NCBI RefSeq assembly: GCF_001457815.1
Contig: NZ_LN898220.1
Coordinates: forward strand, 124,001-188,000
Length of the DNA: 64,000 nucleotides
Reading direction: 5' to 3'
From: Vitreoscilla massiliensis
GTDB taxonomy: Bacteria; Pseudomonadota; Gammaproteobacteria; Burkholderiales; Neisseriaceae
Positions 42,005 to 50,168 of the stretch are shown here, one piece after another. Below the pieces are notes generated by a model, which was not told the origin of the DNA, searched no databases, and saw nothing but the letters and a program-made list of their open reading frames with translations. A program made the position numbers and the translations under genes. Positions within the stretch are counted from its first letter, which is position 1; each line of letters opens with the position of its first letter.

Positions 42005-44020
42005 ATGAATTCTGATCCTTACGCCCAGTTTGAAAACCTCGACGACCCATATGTCGCCAATTATGCCCACATCGCCCATCAGCACACGCAAGAGGCGTTT
42101 GTGGATGCCGATACTGAAGCCATGGCGGCAGACATGTTGGCGCAAATTCAAAACGACAAGCAAATTCCGTTTTGCCAAGAACACCGCGCGCGCATGTACC
42201 ACCATTACCAAAGCGCCGATTACAGCAAAGGCGTGTACCGCGTATGCACTGCCGCCAGCTTCCGCTCAGGTCTGCCCGATTGGGACATCTTGTTTGCGGT
42301 GGGGGCTTTTGATGAGGTCTTGGGCGACGATGTGTATTTGAACCACGTCACCCACTGCACCCTCGCGCCTACTCGCGCCTTATTGGAATTGAGCAGTGGC
42401 GGCGGCGATGCGGCCTATACCTTGGAATTTGATTTGGCGGCAAAAACCATCGTCGCCGGCGGTTTTCATTTCCCACAAGGCAAAAACCACATCGCTTGGC
42501 GCGATGAAAACAGCGTGTGGGTGTGTCCAGCTTGGCACGAAGGTCAGTTAACCCGCAGTGGCTACCCACGTGAAGTGTGGATGTTGGAACGCGGCCATGG
42601 CATGGACGAAGCCACGCCAGTGTTACAGGCCGATGCAGACGATATGTTGGTGGCCGCTTGCCGCTATCTCGACCCACAAGGTCGCGATTTGGACGTCATC
42701 GAAGTTGCGCACGATTTTTACCGCAAAACGTATTATTGGGTCGATACCGATTTGCAAGCACAGGCTTTGAAACTGCCCGATACTTGCGATTTGATTGGCT
42801 ATTTGGGTGGGCAATTGTTGGTGTGGCTCAAAAGCGATTGGCAACGCGCCAACCAGCGCTATGCCAGCGGCAGCTTGCTGGCGGTGAAGTTGCACAAAGG
42901 CGAATTGGGACAGGCAACGGTTTTGTTCGCTCCCGATGCCCACAGCGTGCTCGAATCGGTGGAAACCACGCGCCAATTTGTGGTGATGCATGTGCTGCGC
43001 AATGTGCAAAGCGAATTGCGCGCGCAACAATTCAAACAAGGCGCATGGCATGAGGCCAATGTGCCGGCATTGCCACAAGGCACCATCGAATTGGTCGACC
43101 AGCCGTATGGCGGCGATGTGGTGTATGTCGCCATCAGCGATTTCACCACGCCGCTGAGCTTATTGTGCGTGGATTTTGCCTTGCAAGACGTAGCGGTATT
43201 GCGCAAACAACCGAAGCAATTCGATGCCAAAAACATGCGCACGCAGCAATTGTGGGCGCACAGCGCCGATGGCACGGCCATTCCATATTTCCATGTCGGC
43301 ACACCGAATGAGCGGCCTGTAGCAACCATCGTGTATGTGTATGGCGGCTTTGCCGTGGCTGAATTGCCGCATTATTTGGGCTTGCTCGGTCGCCATTGGC
43401 TGAGTTTGGGGTATGCGTTTGTGGTGGCAAATGTGCGTGGCGGCGGCGAATTTGGTCCGGCTTGGCATCAAGCCGCGATTTTGAAAAACAAACACAAATC
43501 GGTCGAAGACTTGTTGGCAGTGGTACACGACATTCAAGAACGCGGTTTGAGTACGGCGGCACAAATCGGTTTGCAAGGCGGCAGCAACGGCGGCTTAATG
43601 GTGTTGGCAGCGATGGTGGATGAACCTGCCAGTGTCGGCGCGGTGGTGGCCGAAGTGCCATTGGCTGACATGTTGCGCTATCCGCATCTGTCCAGCGGTG
43701 CTTCGTGGTTGGCCGAGTTTGGTGACCCGCACAGCGACGATGAAGACATGCAGCGTGCGCTGTATGATTTGTCGCCTTACCACCGCATAGCCCACCAACG
43801 CACTTACCCTGCAACCTTATTGACCACCAGCTTGAGCGACGACCGTGTTCATCCTGCGCATGCGTTCAAGACTTACGCACGCTTGCAGCAACTGGAACAA
43901 GCGTCGTGGCTGTATTGTCCAGAAGACGGCGGTCACAGTGGCAATTCTACCCAAGAAGAATTGGCCGCTGAAACCGCCCTCATCATGACTTTCTTTGCCA
44001 AGCAATTGGCTGGGGATTAA
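42005..44020 (+). CDS. Prolyl oligopeptidase family serine peptidase (S9)
   Basis: 671 residues. An N-terminal beta-propeller domain (about 60-400) is followed by an alpha/beta-hydrolase domain with VANVRGGGEFGPAWHQA and the nucleophile motif LQGGSNGGLMV. Asp in SLSDDRVHP and His in PEDGGHSGN complete the triad. No signal peptide, so it acts on short peptides in the cytoplasm. The start has no clear ribosome site. Confidence 0.93.
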   Translation: MNSDPYAQFENLDDPYVANYAHIAHQHTQEAFVDADTEAMAADMLAQIQNDKQIPFCQEHRARMYHHYQSADYSKGVYRVCTAASFRSGLPDWDILFAVGAFDEVLGDDVYLNHVTHCTLAPTRALLELSSGGGDAAYTLEFDLAAKTIVAGGFHFPQGKNHIAWRDENSVWVCPAWHEGQLTRSGYPREVWMLERGHGMDEATPVLQADADDMLVAACRYLDPQGRDLDVIEVAHDFYRKTYYWVDTDLQAQALKLPDTCDLIGYLGGQLLVWLKSDWQRANQRYASGSLLAVKLHKGELGQATVLFAPDAHSVLESVETTRQFVVMHVLRNVQSELRAQQFKQGAWHEANVPALPQGTIELVDQPYGGDVVYVAISDFTTPLSLLCVDFALQDVAVLRKQPKQFDAKNMRTQQLWAHSADGTAIPYFHVGTPNERPVATIVYVYGGFAVAELPHYLGLLGRHWLSLGYAFVVANVRGGGEFGPAWHQAAILKNKHKSVEDLLAVVHDIQERGLSTAAQIGLQGGSNGGLMVLAAMVDEPASVGAVVAEVPLADMLRYPHLSSGASWLAEFGDPHSDDEDMQRALYDLSPYHRIAHQRTYPATLLTTSLSDDRVHPAHAFKTYARLQQLEQASWLYCPEDGGHSGNSTQEELAAETALIMTFFAKQLAGD

Positions 44021-44033
44021 AACCCAATAGCAA

Positions 44034-44063
44034 AAGCGGCCTGTAAACATTTACAGGCCGCTT
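44034..44063. terminator. DUS-like inverted pair between convergent genes
   Basis: GCGGCCTGTAAA (44036-44047) and its inverse (44050-44061) with a 2-nt loop, flanked by AAAA and TTTTT. Bidirectional terminator for the peptidase and the small lipoprotein. Confidence 0.87.
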
Positions 44064-44088
44064 TTTCATGCTTTAAATGAATCAATCA

Positions 44089-44220
44089 TTATTTGGTCAC
44101 GGTATAACCGACACCACCAGACACTTCACCATACATTTGGCTAGAAGAACTGCCTCCACCGGTGCTGCTGCATGCAGACACAGCCAACAATACTGCTACT
44201 GCCATCAATGCCAATTTCAT
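44089..44220 (-). CDS. Very small lipoprotein (43 aa)
   Basis: The start ATG at 44220 has AAAGGAAATAAC upstream. The protein begins MKLALMAVAVLLAVSAC, a signal peptide with lipobox VSAC, and the mature part is only 27 residues, rich in Ser and Gly and ending GYTVTK. It is too short for usual ORF cut-offs but the signal, ribosome site and flanking terminator support it. It lies 19 nt after dsbB on the same strand. Entericidin-like lipoproteins are similar in size; no family is claimed. Confidence 0.8.
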   Translation of the reverse strand: MKLALMAVAVLLAVSACSSTGGGSSSSQMYGEVSGGVGYTVTK

Positions 44221-44239
44221 GTTATTTCCTTTTCAAACA

Positions 44240-44737
44240 TCAAAAGCGGCGACCGCGACGGAATTTGAACCAACCGCCCCAAGCTGCCAACAAAGCAAAC
44301 ACAAAAAACAAAGCGCTCCAAATCGGTAAAGGTACGCCCAATACGTATTCCACCGTTGCGCATTCACCCGAACCCGATAACACGGTTTGAATCACGCTTT
44401 GCAAAGGCAAGGTGTCCATCATGAAATCCAAACCAGGGCCACACGCCGGTACTTCAGACGGCGGCAAGCCTTGGATGTAGCGCTGACGAATGGCGATGCC
44501 CAAGCCGATTAACGCAGGAATGCTGATTAAGATGGCGGAGAACAAGCCCATGCCGCTTTTGCGCTGTGGCAACAAAGCCATCAATAAGGCAAATGCGCCC
44601 ACGAACAATACCGCCACGCGTTGGAATATACACAAAGGACATGGGTCCATTTTCAATACGTATTGTGAGTAAAGCGCGGCGGCAATGACCGCGGCCGATA
44701 CCAACACAATGAGCCACAAATGCTTTTTGCTGTACAT
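44240..44737 (-). CDS. dsbB: Disulfide bond formation protein DsbB
   Basis: 165 residues from the ATG at 44737, with AAGGAAG upstream. Four membrane helices. The first redox pair is in DPCPLCIFQR and the second spans VPACGPGLDF to GSGECATVEY. It reoxidises DsbA with quinone in the inner membrane, and DsbA function matters for pilus and competence proteins in this family. Confidence 0.94.
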   Translation of the reverse strand: MYSKKHLWLIVLVSAAVIAAALYSQYVLKMDPCPLCIFQRVAVLFVGAFALLMALLPQRKSGMGLFSAILISIPALIGLGIAIRQRYIQGLPPSEVPACGPGLDFMMDTLPLQSVIQTVLSGSGECATVEYVLGVPLPIWSALFFVFALLAAWGGWFKFRRGRRF

Positions 44738-44769
44738 CAATCTTCCTTTTTCAGCAGTGAATTCAATTT

Positions 44770-46107
44770 TCAGGCCGCATCATCGCCAGCGATGGTCATT
44801 TCACTGATCATGATGGAGCCGATGCGGTGCGCACTGCGTTTTAACCCATCATTACCGATGGCGACAATGTTCTTAAACATATTTTGCAATTGGCCGGCGA
44901 TGGTGATTTCGGCCACAGGATAGGCGATAACACCGTTCTCCACCCAGAAACCAGCCGCTCCTCGCGAATAATCACCGGTCAACATGTTCACGCCCTGCCC
45001 CATCAACTCAGTCACCAGCAAACCGGTGCCCATTTTCGCCAACAAGGCATCGAGACCAGTGTCGGTTGCTTGCAACACCAAATTGTGAGCGCCACCGGCA
45101 TTGCCCGTGGTTTGCATGCCCAATTTGCGCGCGCTGTAGCTGGACAGGAAATAGCCTTCCACCGTGCCATTGTTGATGATGTTGCGCGGCTGTGTGGCCA
45201 CACCTTCGCTGTCAAAATAGGTACTGGCAAGACCGCGCAACACATGCGGCTCCTCACGCAAATGCACAATATCTGACAAGACTTGCGTGCCCAAGCTGTC
45301 GCGCAAGAAACTGGCCTTGCGGTACAACACCCCACCGCTGATGGCACCGATCAAATGACCTATCAAACCACCGGCAACGGTATTGTCAAACACCACTGGG
45401 TATTTGCCTGTTGGCACAGTACGCGCACCCAAGCGGCGCACGGTGCGTTCGGCGGCAATCTTGCCCAATTGCTCATTGCCGAGCAAATCCGCGGCCACGC
45501 GACTTTGGTCGTACCAATAATCACGCTCCATGCCATCGCCATCTTGGGCGATGACTGAGCAAGACTTGCTGTGACGGCTAGAACGCATATAGGCCAAGAA
45601 GTCATTGCTGTTGGCCAATACATATTGGCTAGAGCCGGTATTGATGCTGGCGCCTTCACTGGTATGAATGCGGCTGTCTGCGCCCATGGCCGCGGCTTCA
45701 CATGCCTTGGCTTCTTCGATGGCCGCATCCACATCCAATTGCCACGGATGGAACAAGTCCAAATCGCGCCATTCGCGTGCCAACAGCTTGGCATCGGCCA
45801 AGCCCGCACAATCGTCCTCGGCGGTGAATTTGGCAATATTGACTGCGGCTTCTACCGTCGCCTGTAACGAAGGCGTTGAAAAATCGCTGCTAGAGGCATT
45901 GCCTTTGCGACCGCCGACATACACGGTGATGTCGAAAGATTTCTCTTGCTGGTATTCCAGTTGCTCGATTTCTTGCAAACGCACGCTGACCGATTGGCCT
46001 ATGGATTCACTGACGCCGACATCGGCCGCCGTTGCCCCACATTGTTTGGCATAGTCCAAAGCCTGACTGGCCAAATCGCTTAATTGTTTTTCACTGTGAT
46101 TGAACAT
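44770..46107 (-). CDS. pmbA: Metalloprotease-related protein PmbA/TldE
   Basis: 445 residues. The TldD/PmbA fold is seen in SESIGQSVSVRLQEIEQLE near the start and GGLIGHLIGAISGGVLYRKASFL in the middle. PmbA/TldE lacks the HExxxH metal site and works with TldD, which is not in this window, to process peptides such as microcin precursors. The stop codon lies within a GCGGCCTGAA variant of the repeat. Confidence 0.93.
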   Translation of the reverse strand: MFNHSEKQLSDLASQALDYAKQCGATAADVGVSESIGQSVSVRLQEIEQLEYQQEKSFDITVYVGGRKGNASSSDFSTPSLQATVEAAVNIAKFTAEDDCAGLADAKLLAREWRDLDLFHPWQLDVDAAIEEAKACEAAAMGADSRIHTSEGASINTGSSQYVLANSNDFLAYMRSSRHSKSCSVIAQDGDGMERDYWYDQSRVAADLLGNEQLGKIAAERTVRRLGARTVPTGKYPVVFDNTVAGGLIGHLIGAISGGVLYRKASFLRDSLGTQVLSDIVHLREEPHVLRGLASTYFDSEGVATQPRNIINNGTVEGYFLSSYSARKLGMQTTGNAGGAHNLVLQATDTGLDALLAKMGTGLLVTELMGQGVNMLTGDYSRGAAGFWVENGVIAYPVAEITIAGQLQNMFKNIVAIGNDGLKRSAHRIGSIMISEMTIAGDDAA

Positions 46108-46253
46108 ATCTTCCTAACCCGTAATCGAGCACTATGCTGTTATTGTACCAGCATAAACCCCTCAGTGATTAACCGATATTTAACGCCAGCTTAGCTGCAG
46201 CTGGGCAATAAATTCTGTATCATTCAGGCTTAATTACGACAGTTGGAAGACAC

Positions 46254-46736
46254 ATGAGCGAAGAAGAGTTGGTCAGCAAGACCCAAATCAAGAATGAAAT
46301 GAATGACAGACAGGCATTGGGTATGCAATTGACCAAACTGGCGCCCGATACCTTGAAGAAAATCGGTTTGTCTGAAGAATTGTTGGAAGCGGTGTTGTTT
46401 TACAAAAAAATCACTGCCAATGGCGCTTTAAAACGCCAAGCCCAATTCATTGGCCGCTTGATGCGCGATACCGACCCCGAGCCAATTCAAGCATATTTGA
46501 ACAAGCTCAAAGGCGACAATGCCGAACACAATGCCGCCATGCAACGCTTGGAATTGTTGCGCGAGCGCCTGATAGAATCTGACGAAGCTTTGACCGAATT
46601 GATCAGCGACAAACCCGATTTGCCGATCAGCGAATTGCGCACCTTAATTCGCAATGCCCGCCGCGAAAAAGAGCAAAACAAAGCCCCCAAAGCCTTCCGT
46701 GAGATTTTTCAATTACTGAAGCAACACCACCAATAA
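46254..46736 (+). CDS. darP: DarP (YjgA), 50S subunit assembly factor
   Basis: 160 residues, charged and helical, of the DUF615 family: KNEMNDRQALGMQLTKL near the start and AQFIGRLMRDTDPEPIQ in the middle. Binds late 50S ribosomal particles. Divergent from pmbA, an association seen in many proteobacteria. Confidence 0.92.
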   Translation: MSEEELVSKTQIKNEMNDRQALGMQLTKLAPDTLKKIGLSEELLEAVLFYKKITANGALKRQAQFIGRLMRDTDPEPIQAYLNKLKGDNAEHNAAMQRLELLRERLIESDEALTELISDKPDLPISELRTLIRNARREKEQNKAPKAFREIFQLLKQHHQ

Positions 46737-47015
46737 TCCAGTGTACTCATATGATTTACAGGCCGCATGTGTGGTAACAGCGATAACAACACCGCCAATG
46801 CGGCCTGTCATGTTTTATTGAGACTGGGCAGTAGCCATACCACTGATGATTACCATCACTGGCTGCACTGCAACAAAACCCAAGTTTACTGGTCTGAATA
46901 CCCGTAATTTGCCTGCCCAGCGCTTTAGTTTTCAGCGCCATACCACTATACTTTAGCCCATGATTCTATTAAACATCGTCCAACCCATGAAGCATTGTTT
47001 ACAGGCCGCATTTTG
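46737..47015. other. Intergenic stretch with repeat words, no gene seen
   Basis: 279 bp with DUS-like words at 46755-46766, a variant at 46799-46808 and another at 46998-47009. No coding frame is supported. The last word ends 7 nt before the next start codon. Confidence 0.6.
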
Positions 47016-47978
47016 ATGCAAGCCTATCTCGCGCCAGCTTGGTTAAAAGGTGGCGGCCACATGGAAACCATCTTCCCCAAATTCATCAAGTCTCCTGCTG
47101 TGGCGTTTCGTCGCGAATTGCTGCCAGACTCCACTGGGCTTGCCCAAGTGGCTTATGATTTTGTCGACAGTCCGCGCAGTGACACGCCATTGGTGGTGCT
47201 GTTTCATGGCTTAGAAGGCAACAGCAACAGCCATTACGCTCAGGCCTTGATGGCTCTTGTTAGGCAAAAGCAATGGCAAGGTGTGGTGGTACACTATCGC
47301 GGCTGTGGTGGTGTGGTGAACCTAAGTGATAAAGCGTATCATTCAGGGGACAGCTTGGAATGTGCTTGGGTGTTGAAAACCTTGGCAAATCGCTATCCAG
47401 AACGCCAGCGCTTTGCCATGGGCGTGTCTTTGGGTGGCAATGTGTTGGCCAAGTATTTGGGCGAAAGCCAAGAAGCGGCTTTAATTGATGCCGCCGCGGT
47501 GGTGTCAGCACCGCTTGACTTGGTCAGCGCCAGCGGCGCACTCGAACACGGCTTGTCGCGTACTTTGTACGCACCGTATTTTTTGCGCACTTTATTGCCC
47601 AAGGTCAAACAAGAGCAAGGCTTGAAACCGAATCCAGCGCTCGATTGGCCCAAATTGTACGCCAGTCGCAGCTTGAAAGATTTTGATAACTATTACACCG
47701 CGCCGGTACATGGCTTTGCCGATGCCGATGAATATTACCAGCGCAGCAGTGCCAAGCCCTTATTGAAGCAAATCCAGCGCCCTACCTTGATCATCAATGC
47801 GCAAAACGACCCCTTCATGCCGGCGGCGGCTTTGCCGACGGCCGCGGATGTGTCTGAACAGGTGCGTTTGTACCAGCCCAAGCAAGGTGGGCATGTGGGT
47901 TTTGTCAGCGGCAAGTTTCCCGGCCATTTGCACTGGCTGCCGCACACCGTGTTAACTTTTTTCAGCGAGCAAGCATGA
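47016..47978 (+). CDS. YheT-like alpha/beta hydrolase
   Basis: 320 residues from the ATG at 47016, placed right behind a DUS word with no ribosome site. LAPAWLKGGGHMETIFPKF, the oxyanion region VVLFHGLEGNSNSHYAQ and the nucleophile elbow MGVSLGGNVLAKYLGE are typical of YheT esterases/hydrolases. The catalytic His is in KQGGHVGFV. Overlaps trpC by ATGA. Substrate unknown. Confidence 0.88.
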   Translation: MQAYLAPAWLKGGGHMETIFPKFIKSPAVAFRRELLPDSTGLAQVAYDFVDSPRSDTPLVVLFHGLEGNSNSHYAQALMALVRQKQWQGVVVHYRGCGGVVNLSDKAYHSGDSLECAWVLKTLANRYPERQRFAMGVSLGGNVLAKYLGESQEAALIDAAAVVSAPLDLVSASGALEHGLSRTLYAPYFLRTLLPKVKQEQGLKPNPALDWPKLYASRSLKDFDNYYTAPVHGFADADEYYQRSSAKPLLKQIQRPTLIINAQNDPFMPAAALPTAADVSEQVRLYQPKQGGHVGFVSGKFPGHLHWLPHTVLTFFSEQA

Positions 47979-48766
47979 ACGACATCTTAAAACAAATTTT
48001 GGTCACCAAAGAAACCGAAGTGGCGCAGTTTCGCGCGCAAACCAGCTTAGCAGACATGCAAGCGCAAGCGCGTGCACAACAACCCGCACGTGATTTTGTC
48101 GCCGCCATCCGCGCCAAACTTGCCGCCAACTTGCCCGCTGTGATTGCCGAAATCAAAAAAGCCAGCCCATCCAAAGGCCTGATACGCCCACACGATTTCG
48201 ATCCTGCCAACATCGCGCGCATTTATGAGCAAGCAGGCGCGGCGTGTTTGTCGGTATTGACCGATGAGCAATACTTTCAAGGCTCACCGGCGTATTTGCA
48301 ACAAGCGAAAGCGGCCTGTAACTTGCCAGCGCTGCGCAAAGACTTCATCGTCGATGCTTACCAAATCTACCAAGCGCGTACTTGGGGTGCCGATGCGATA
48401 TTGCTGATAGCAGCAGCCTTGGAACAAGCACAGTTAGAAGAATTTGAAGCCATCGCCCACGACTTGGGCATGGCGGTATTGCTGGAAGTGCACCACACCG
48501 ATGAATGGGAAAAATGCCGTAACTTGGTGACCCCATTGGTCGGCATCAACAACCGCAATTTGCGCACGTTTGCCGTGGACTTACAGCAAACCTTGGACTA
48601 CCTGCCCATATTGGACCCAAGCCGCATCATCGTGACAGAAAGTGGCATAGCCAAGCGCGAAGAAGTGGCATTGATGCGCAAAAACGGCATTAACACCTTC
48701 TTAATTGGCGAAACCTTTATGCGCGCCGATGACATTGCTGCTGCGGTCAACGATTTATTATTTTAA
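47975..48766 (+). CDS. trpC: Indole-3-glycerol phosphate synthase
   Basis: 263 residues, a (beta/alpha)8 barrel. VIAEIKKASPSKGLI carries the catalytic lysine, and SVLTDEQYFQGS, LRKDFIVDAYQ and GINNRNLRTF follow. It makes the indole ring precursor in tryptophan synthesis. Monofunctional. The DUS word at 48311-48321 encodes part of KAACN. No other trp gene is next to it. Confidence 0.95.
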   Translation: MNDILKQILVTKETEVAQFRAQTSLADMQAQARAQQPARDFVAAIRAKLAANLPAVIAEIKKASPSKGLIRPHDFDPANIARIYEQAGAACLSVLTDEQYFQGSPAYLQQAKAACNLPALRKDFIVDAYQIYQARTWGADAILLIAAALEQAQLEEFEAIAHDLGMAVLLEVHHTDEWEKCRNLVTPLVGINNRNLRTFAVDLQQTLDYLPILDPSRIIVTESGIAKREEVALMRKNGINTFLIGETFMRADDIAAAVNDLLF

Positions 48767-48770
48767 TGAT

Positions 48771-48802
48771 AAGCGGCCTGTAAACACCCTTACAGGCCGC
48801 TG
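48771..48802 (+). terminator. DUS-like inverted pair behind trpC
   Basis: GCGGCCTGTAAA (48773-48784) and its inverse (48790-48800) lie 7 nt past the trpC stop and 16 nt before the map start, without a T run. Confidence 0.6.
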
Positions 48803-48817
48803 ACATAAGGAAACATC

Positions 48818-49594
48818 ATGAGTGTATACATCAATAATGAGGAAGACATCGCCAAAATGCGCGTGTCAGGCAGATTGGCTGCCGAATTACTGGATTACAT
48901 TGGCGACTTCGTTAAACCTGGCGTGACCACCAATGAATTGAACCAATTGTGCCACGACTACCAATTGAACGTGCAAGGCTCCATCCCTGCCCCACTGGGT
49001 TATGGTGAACCACCGTTCCCAAAATCCATCTGCACCTCTGTCAACCATGTGATTTGCCACGGCATCCCCGATGACAAACCCTTGAAAAAAGGCGATGTGC
49101 TCAACATAGACGTGACCATCATCAAAGATGGCTACCACGGCGACTCCAGCCGCATGTTCATGGTGGGCGAAGTCAGCCCACATGCCAAACGTCTGTCCCA
49201 AGTCACCCATGAATGCATGATGCTGGGCATAGAACAAGTGAAGCCTGGCGCCACTTTGGGCGATGTTGGCCATGCCATCCAAGTGCATGCCGAAAACAAT
49301 GGCTATTCCATCGTACAAGAGTTTTGTGGCCACGGTGTGGGCAAGAAATTCCATTGCGAACCGCAAGTTTTACACTACGGCAAGCGCGGAACCGGACTTA
49401 AATTGGAACCTGGGATGATTTTTACCATCGAACCCATGCTTAACCAAGGTAAACGACATTTGCGTATTTTGGCAGATGGTTGGACTGTCGTGACCAAGGA
49501 TCGCTCTTTATCAGCTCAATGGGAACACGAGGTATTGGTCACTGAAACTGGCTATGAAATTTTAACCGTCAGCCCCAGAACCCAACAACCATAG
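48818..49594 (+). CDS. map: Methionine aminopeptidase, type I
   Basis: 258 residues behind AAGGAAAC. It removes the initiator Met. Metal ligands are seen in NIDVTIIKDGYHGDSS (two Asp), GHGVGKKFH (His), FTIEPML and WEHEVLV (Glu). It is a typical short type Ia enzyme without zinc-finger extension. Confidence 0.95.
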   Translation: MSVYINNEEDIAKMRVSGRLAAELLDYIGDFVKPGVTTNELNQLCHDYQLNVQGSIPAPLGYGEPPFPKSICTSVNHVICHGIPDDKPLKKGDVLNIDVTIIKDGYHGDSSRMFMVGEVSPHAKRLSQVTHECMMLGIEQVKPGATLGDVGHAIQVHAENNGYSIVQEFCGHGVGKKFHCEPQVLHYGKRGTGLKLEPGMIFTIEPMLNQGKRHLRILADGWTVVTKDRSLSAQWEHEVLVTETGYEILTVSPRTQQP

Positions 49595-49828
49595 TATTAA
49601 CTTATTAACTAACCGGATGTGTCATAGTTTTTTTAAATAATTCATTGCGTTAAATAATCAAATTTAGCACTTTTAGTGACAAAACTTTACTTTCGTTTCC
49701 CAAACTGTATGGCATAATTTATGCTCATAAAGAAGCGGATGGCATACATCTTGTTACAGATGCCATTAGCAATAATAGGTGTTAATAAAAACACCATTGA
49801 TAAAACTTAAGGACTCTAAGGTATAGCA

Positions 49829-50113
49829 ATGAAAACATTTCAAAACATCGACAACATCCGGGACATCCGTAAAAAGCTCGGCCTGAATCAGCAAGAATTT
49901 TGGAGCCAAATTGGCGTGACCCAATCGGGTGGTTCACGTTATGAATCAGGTCGCAACATGCCCAAACCCGTGCGCGAATTGCTGCGCTTGGTACATGTGG
50001 AACAAGTGGATTTGGCCAAGGTGAATCACGATGACATGGTGATTGCGGCTTTGTTAAAAGTACGCCACCCTGACATCTACAAAACCTTGAAGAAAGAAGC
50101 AAAGGCCAAATAA
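49829..50113 (+). CDS. Small helix-turn-helix (XRE-like) protein
   Basis: 94 residues. The N-terminal HTH reads RDIRKKLGLNQQEFWSQIGV followed by TQSGGSRYESGRNMPKP, so the recognition helix is plausible. The C-terminal tail is helical and basic. It stands alone behind a 234-bp AT-rich gap with a likely promoter and ends at a terminator. No toxin partner. It is probably a transcription factor with unknown targets. Confidence 0.82.
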   Translation: MKTFQNIDNIRDIRKKLGLNQQEFWSQIGVTQSGGSRYESGRNMPKPVRELLRLVHVEQVDLAKVNHDDMVIAALLKVRHPDIYKTLKKEAKAK

Positions 50114-50126
50114 TGGTGACCACACA

Positions 50127-50153
50127 AAAAAAGCTGCCCTAAGGCAGCTTTTT
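50127..50153. terminator. Bidirectional intrinsic terminator
   Basis: AAAAAGCTGCC, CTAA, GGCAGCTTTTT lies between the HTH gene and the end of valS, which converge. Confidence 0.9.
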
Positions 50154-50168
50154 CGTTTGAGCGTTCGC

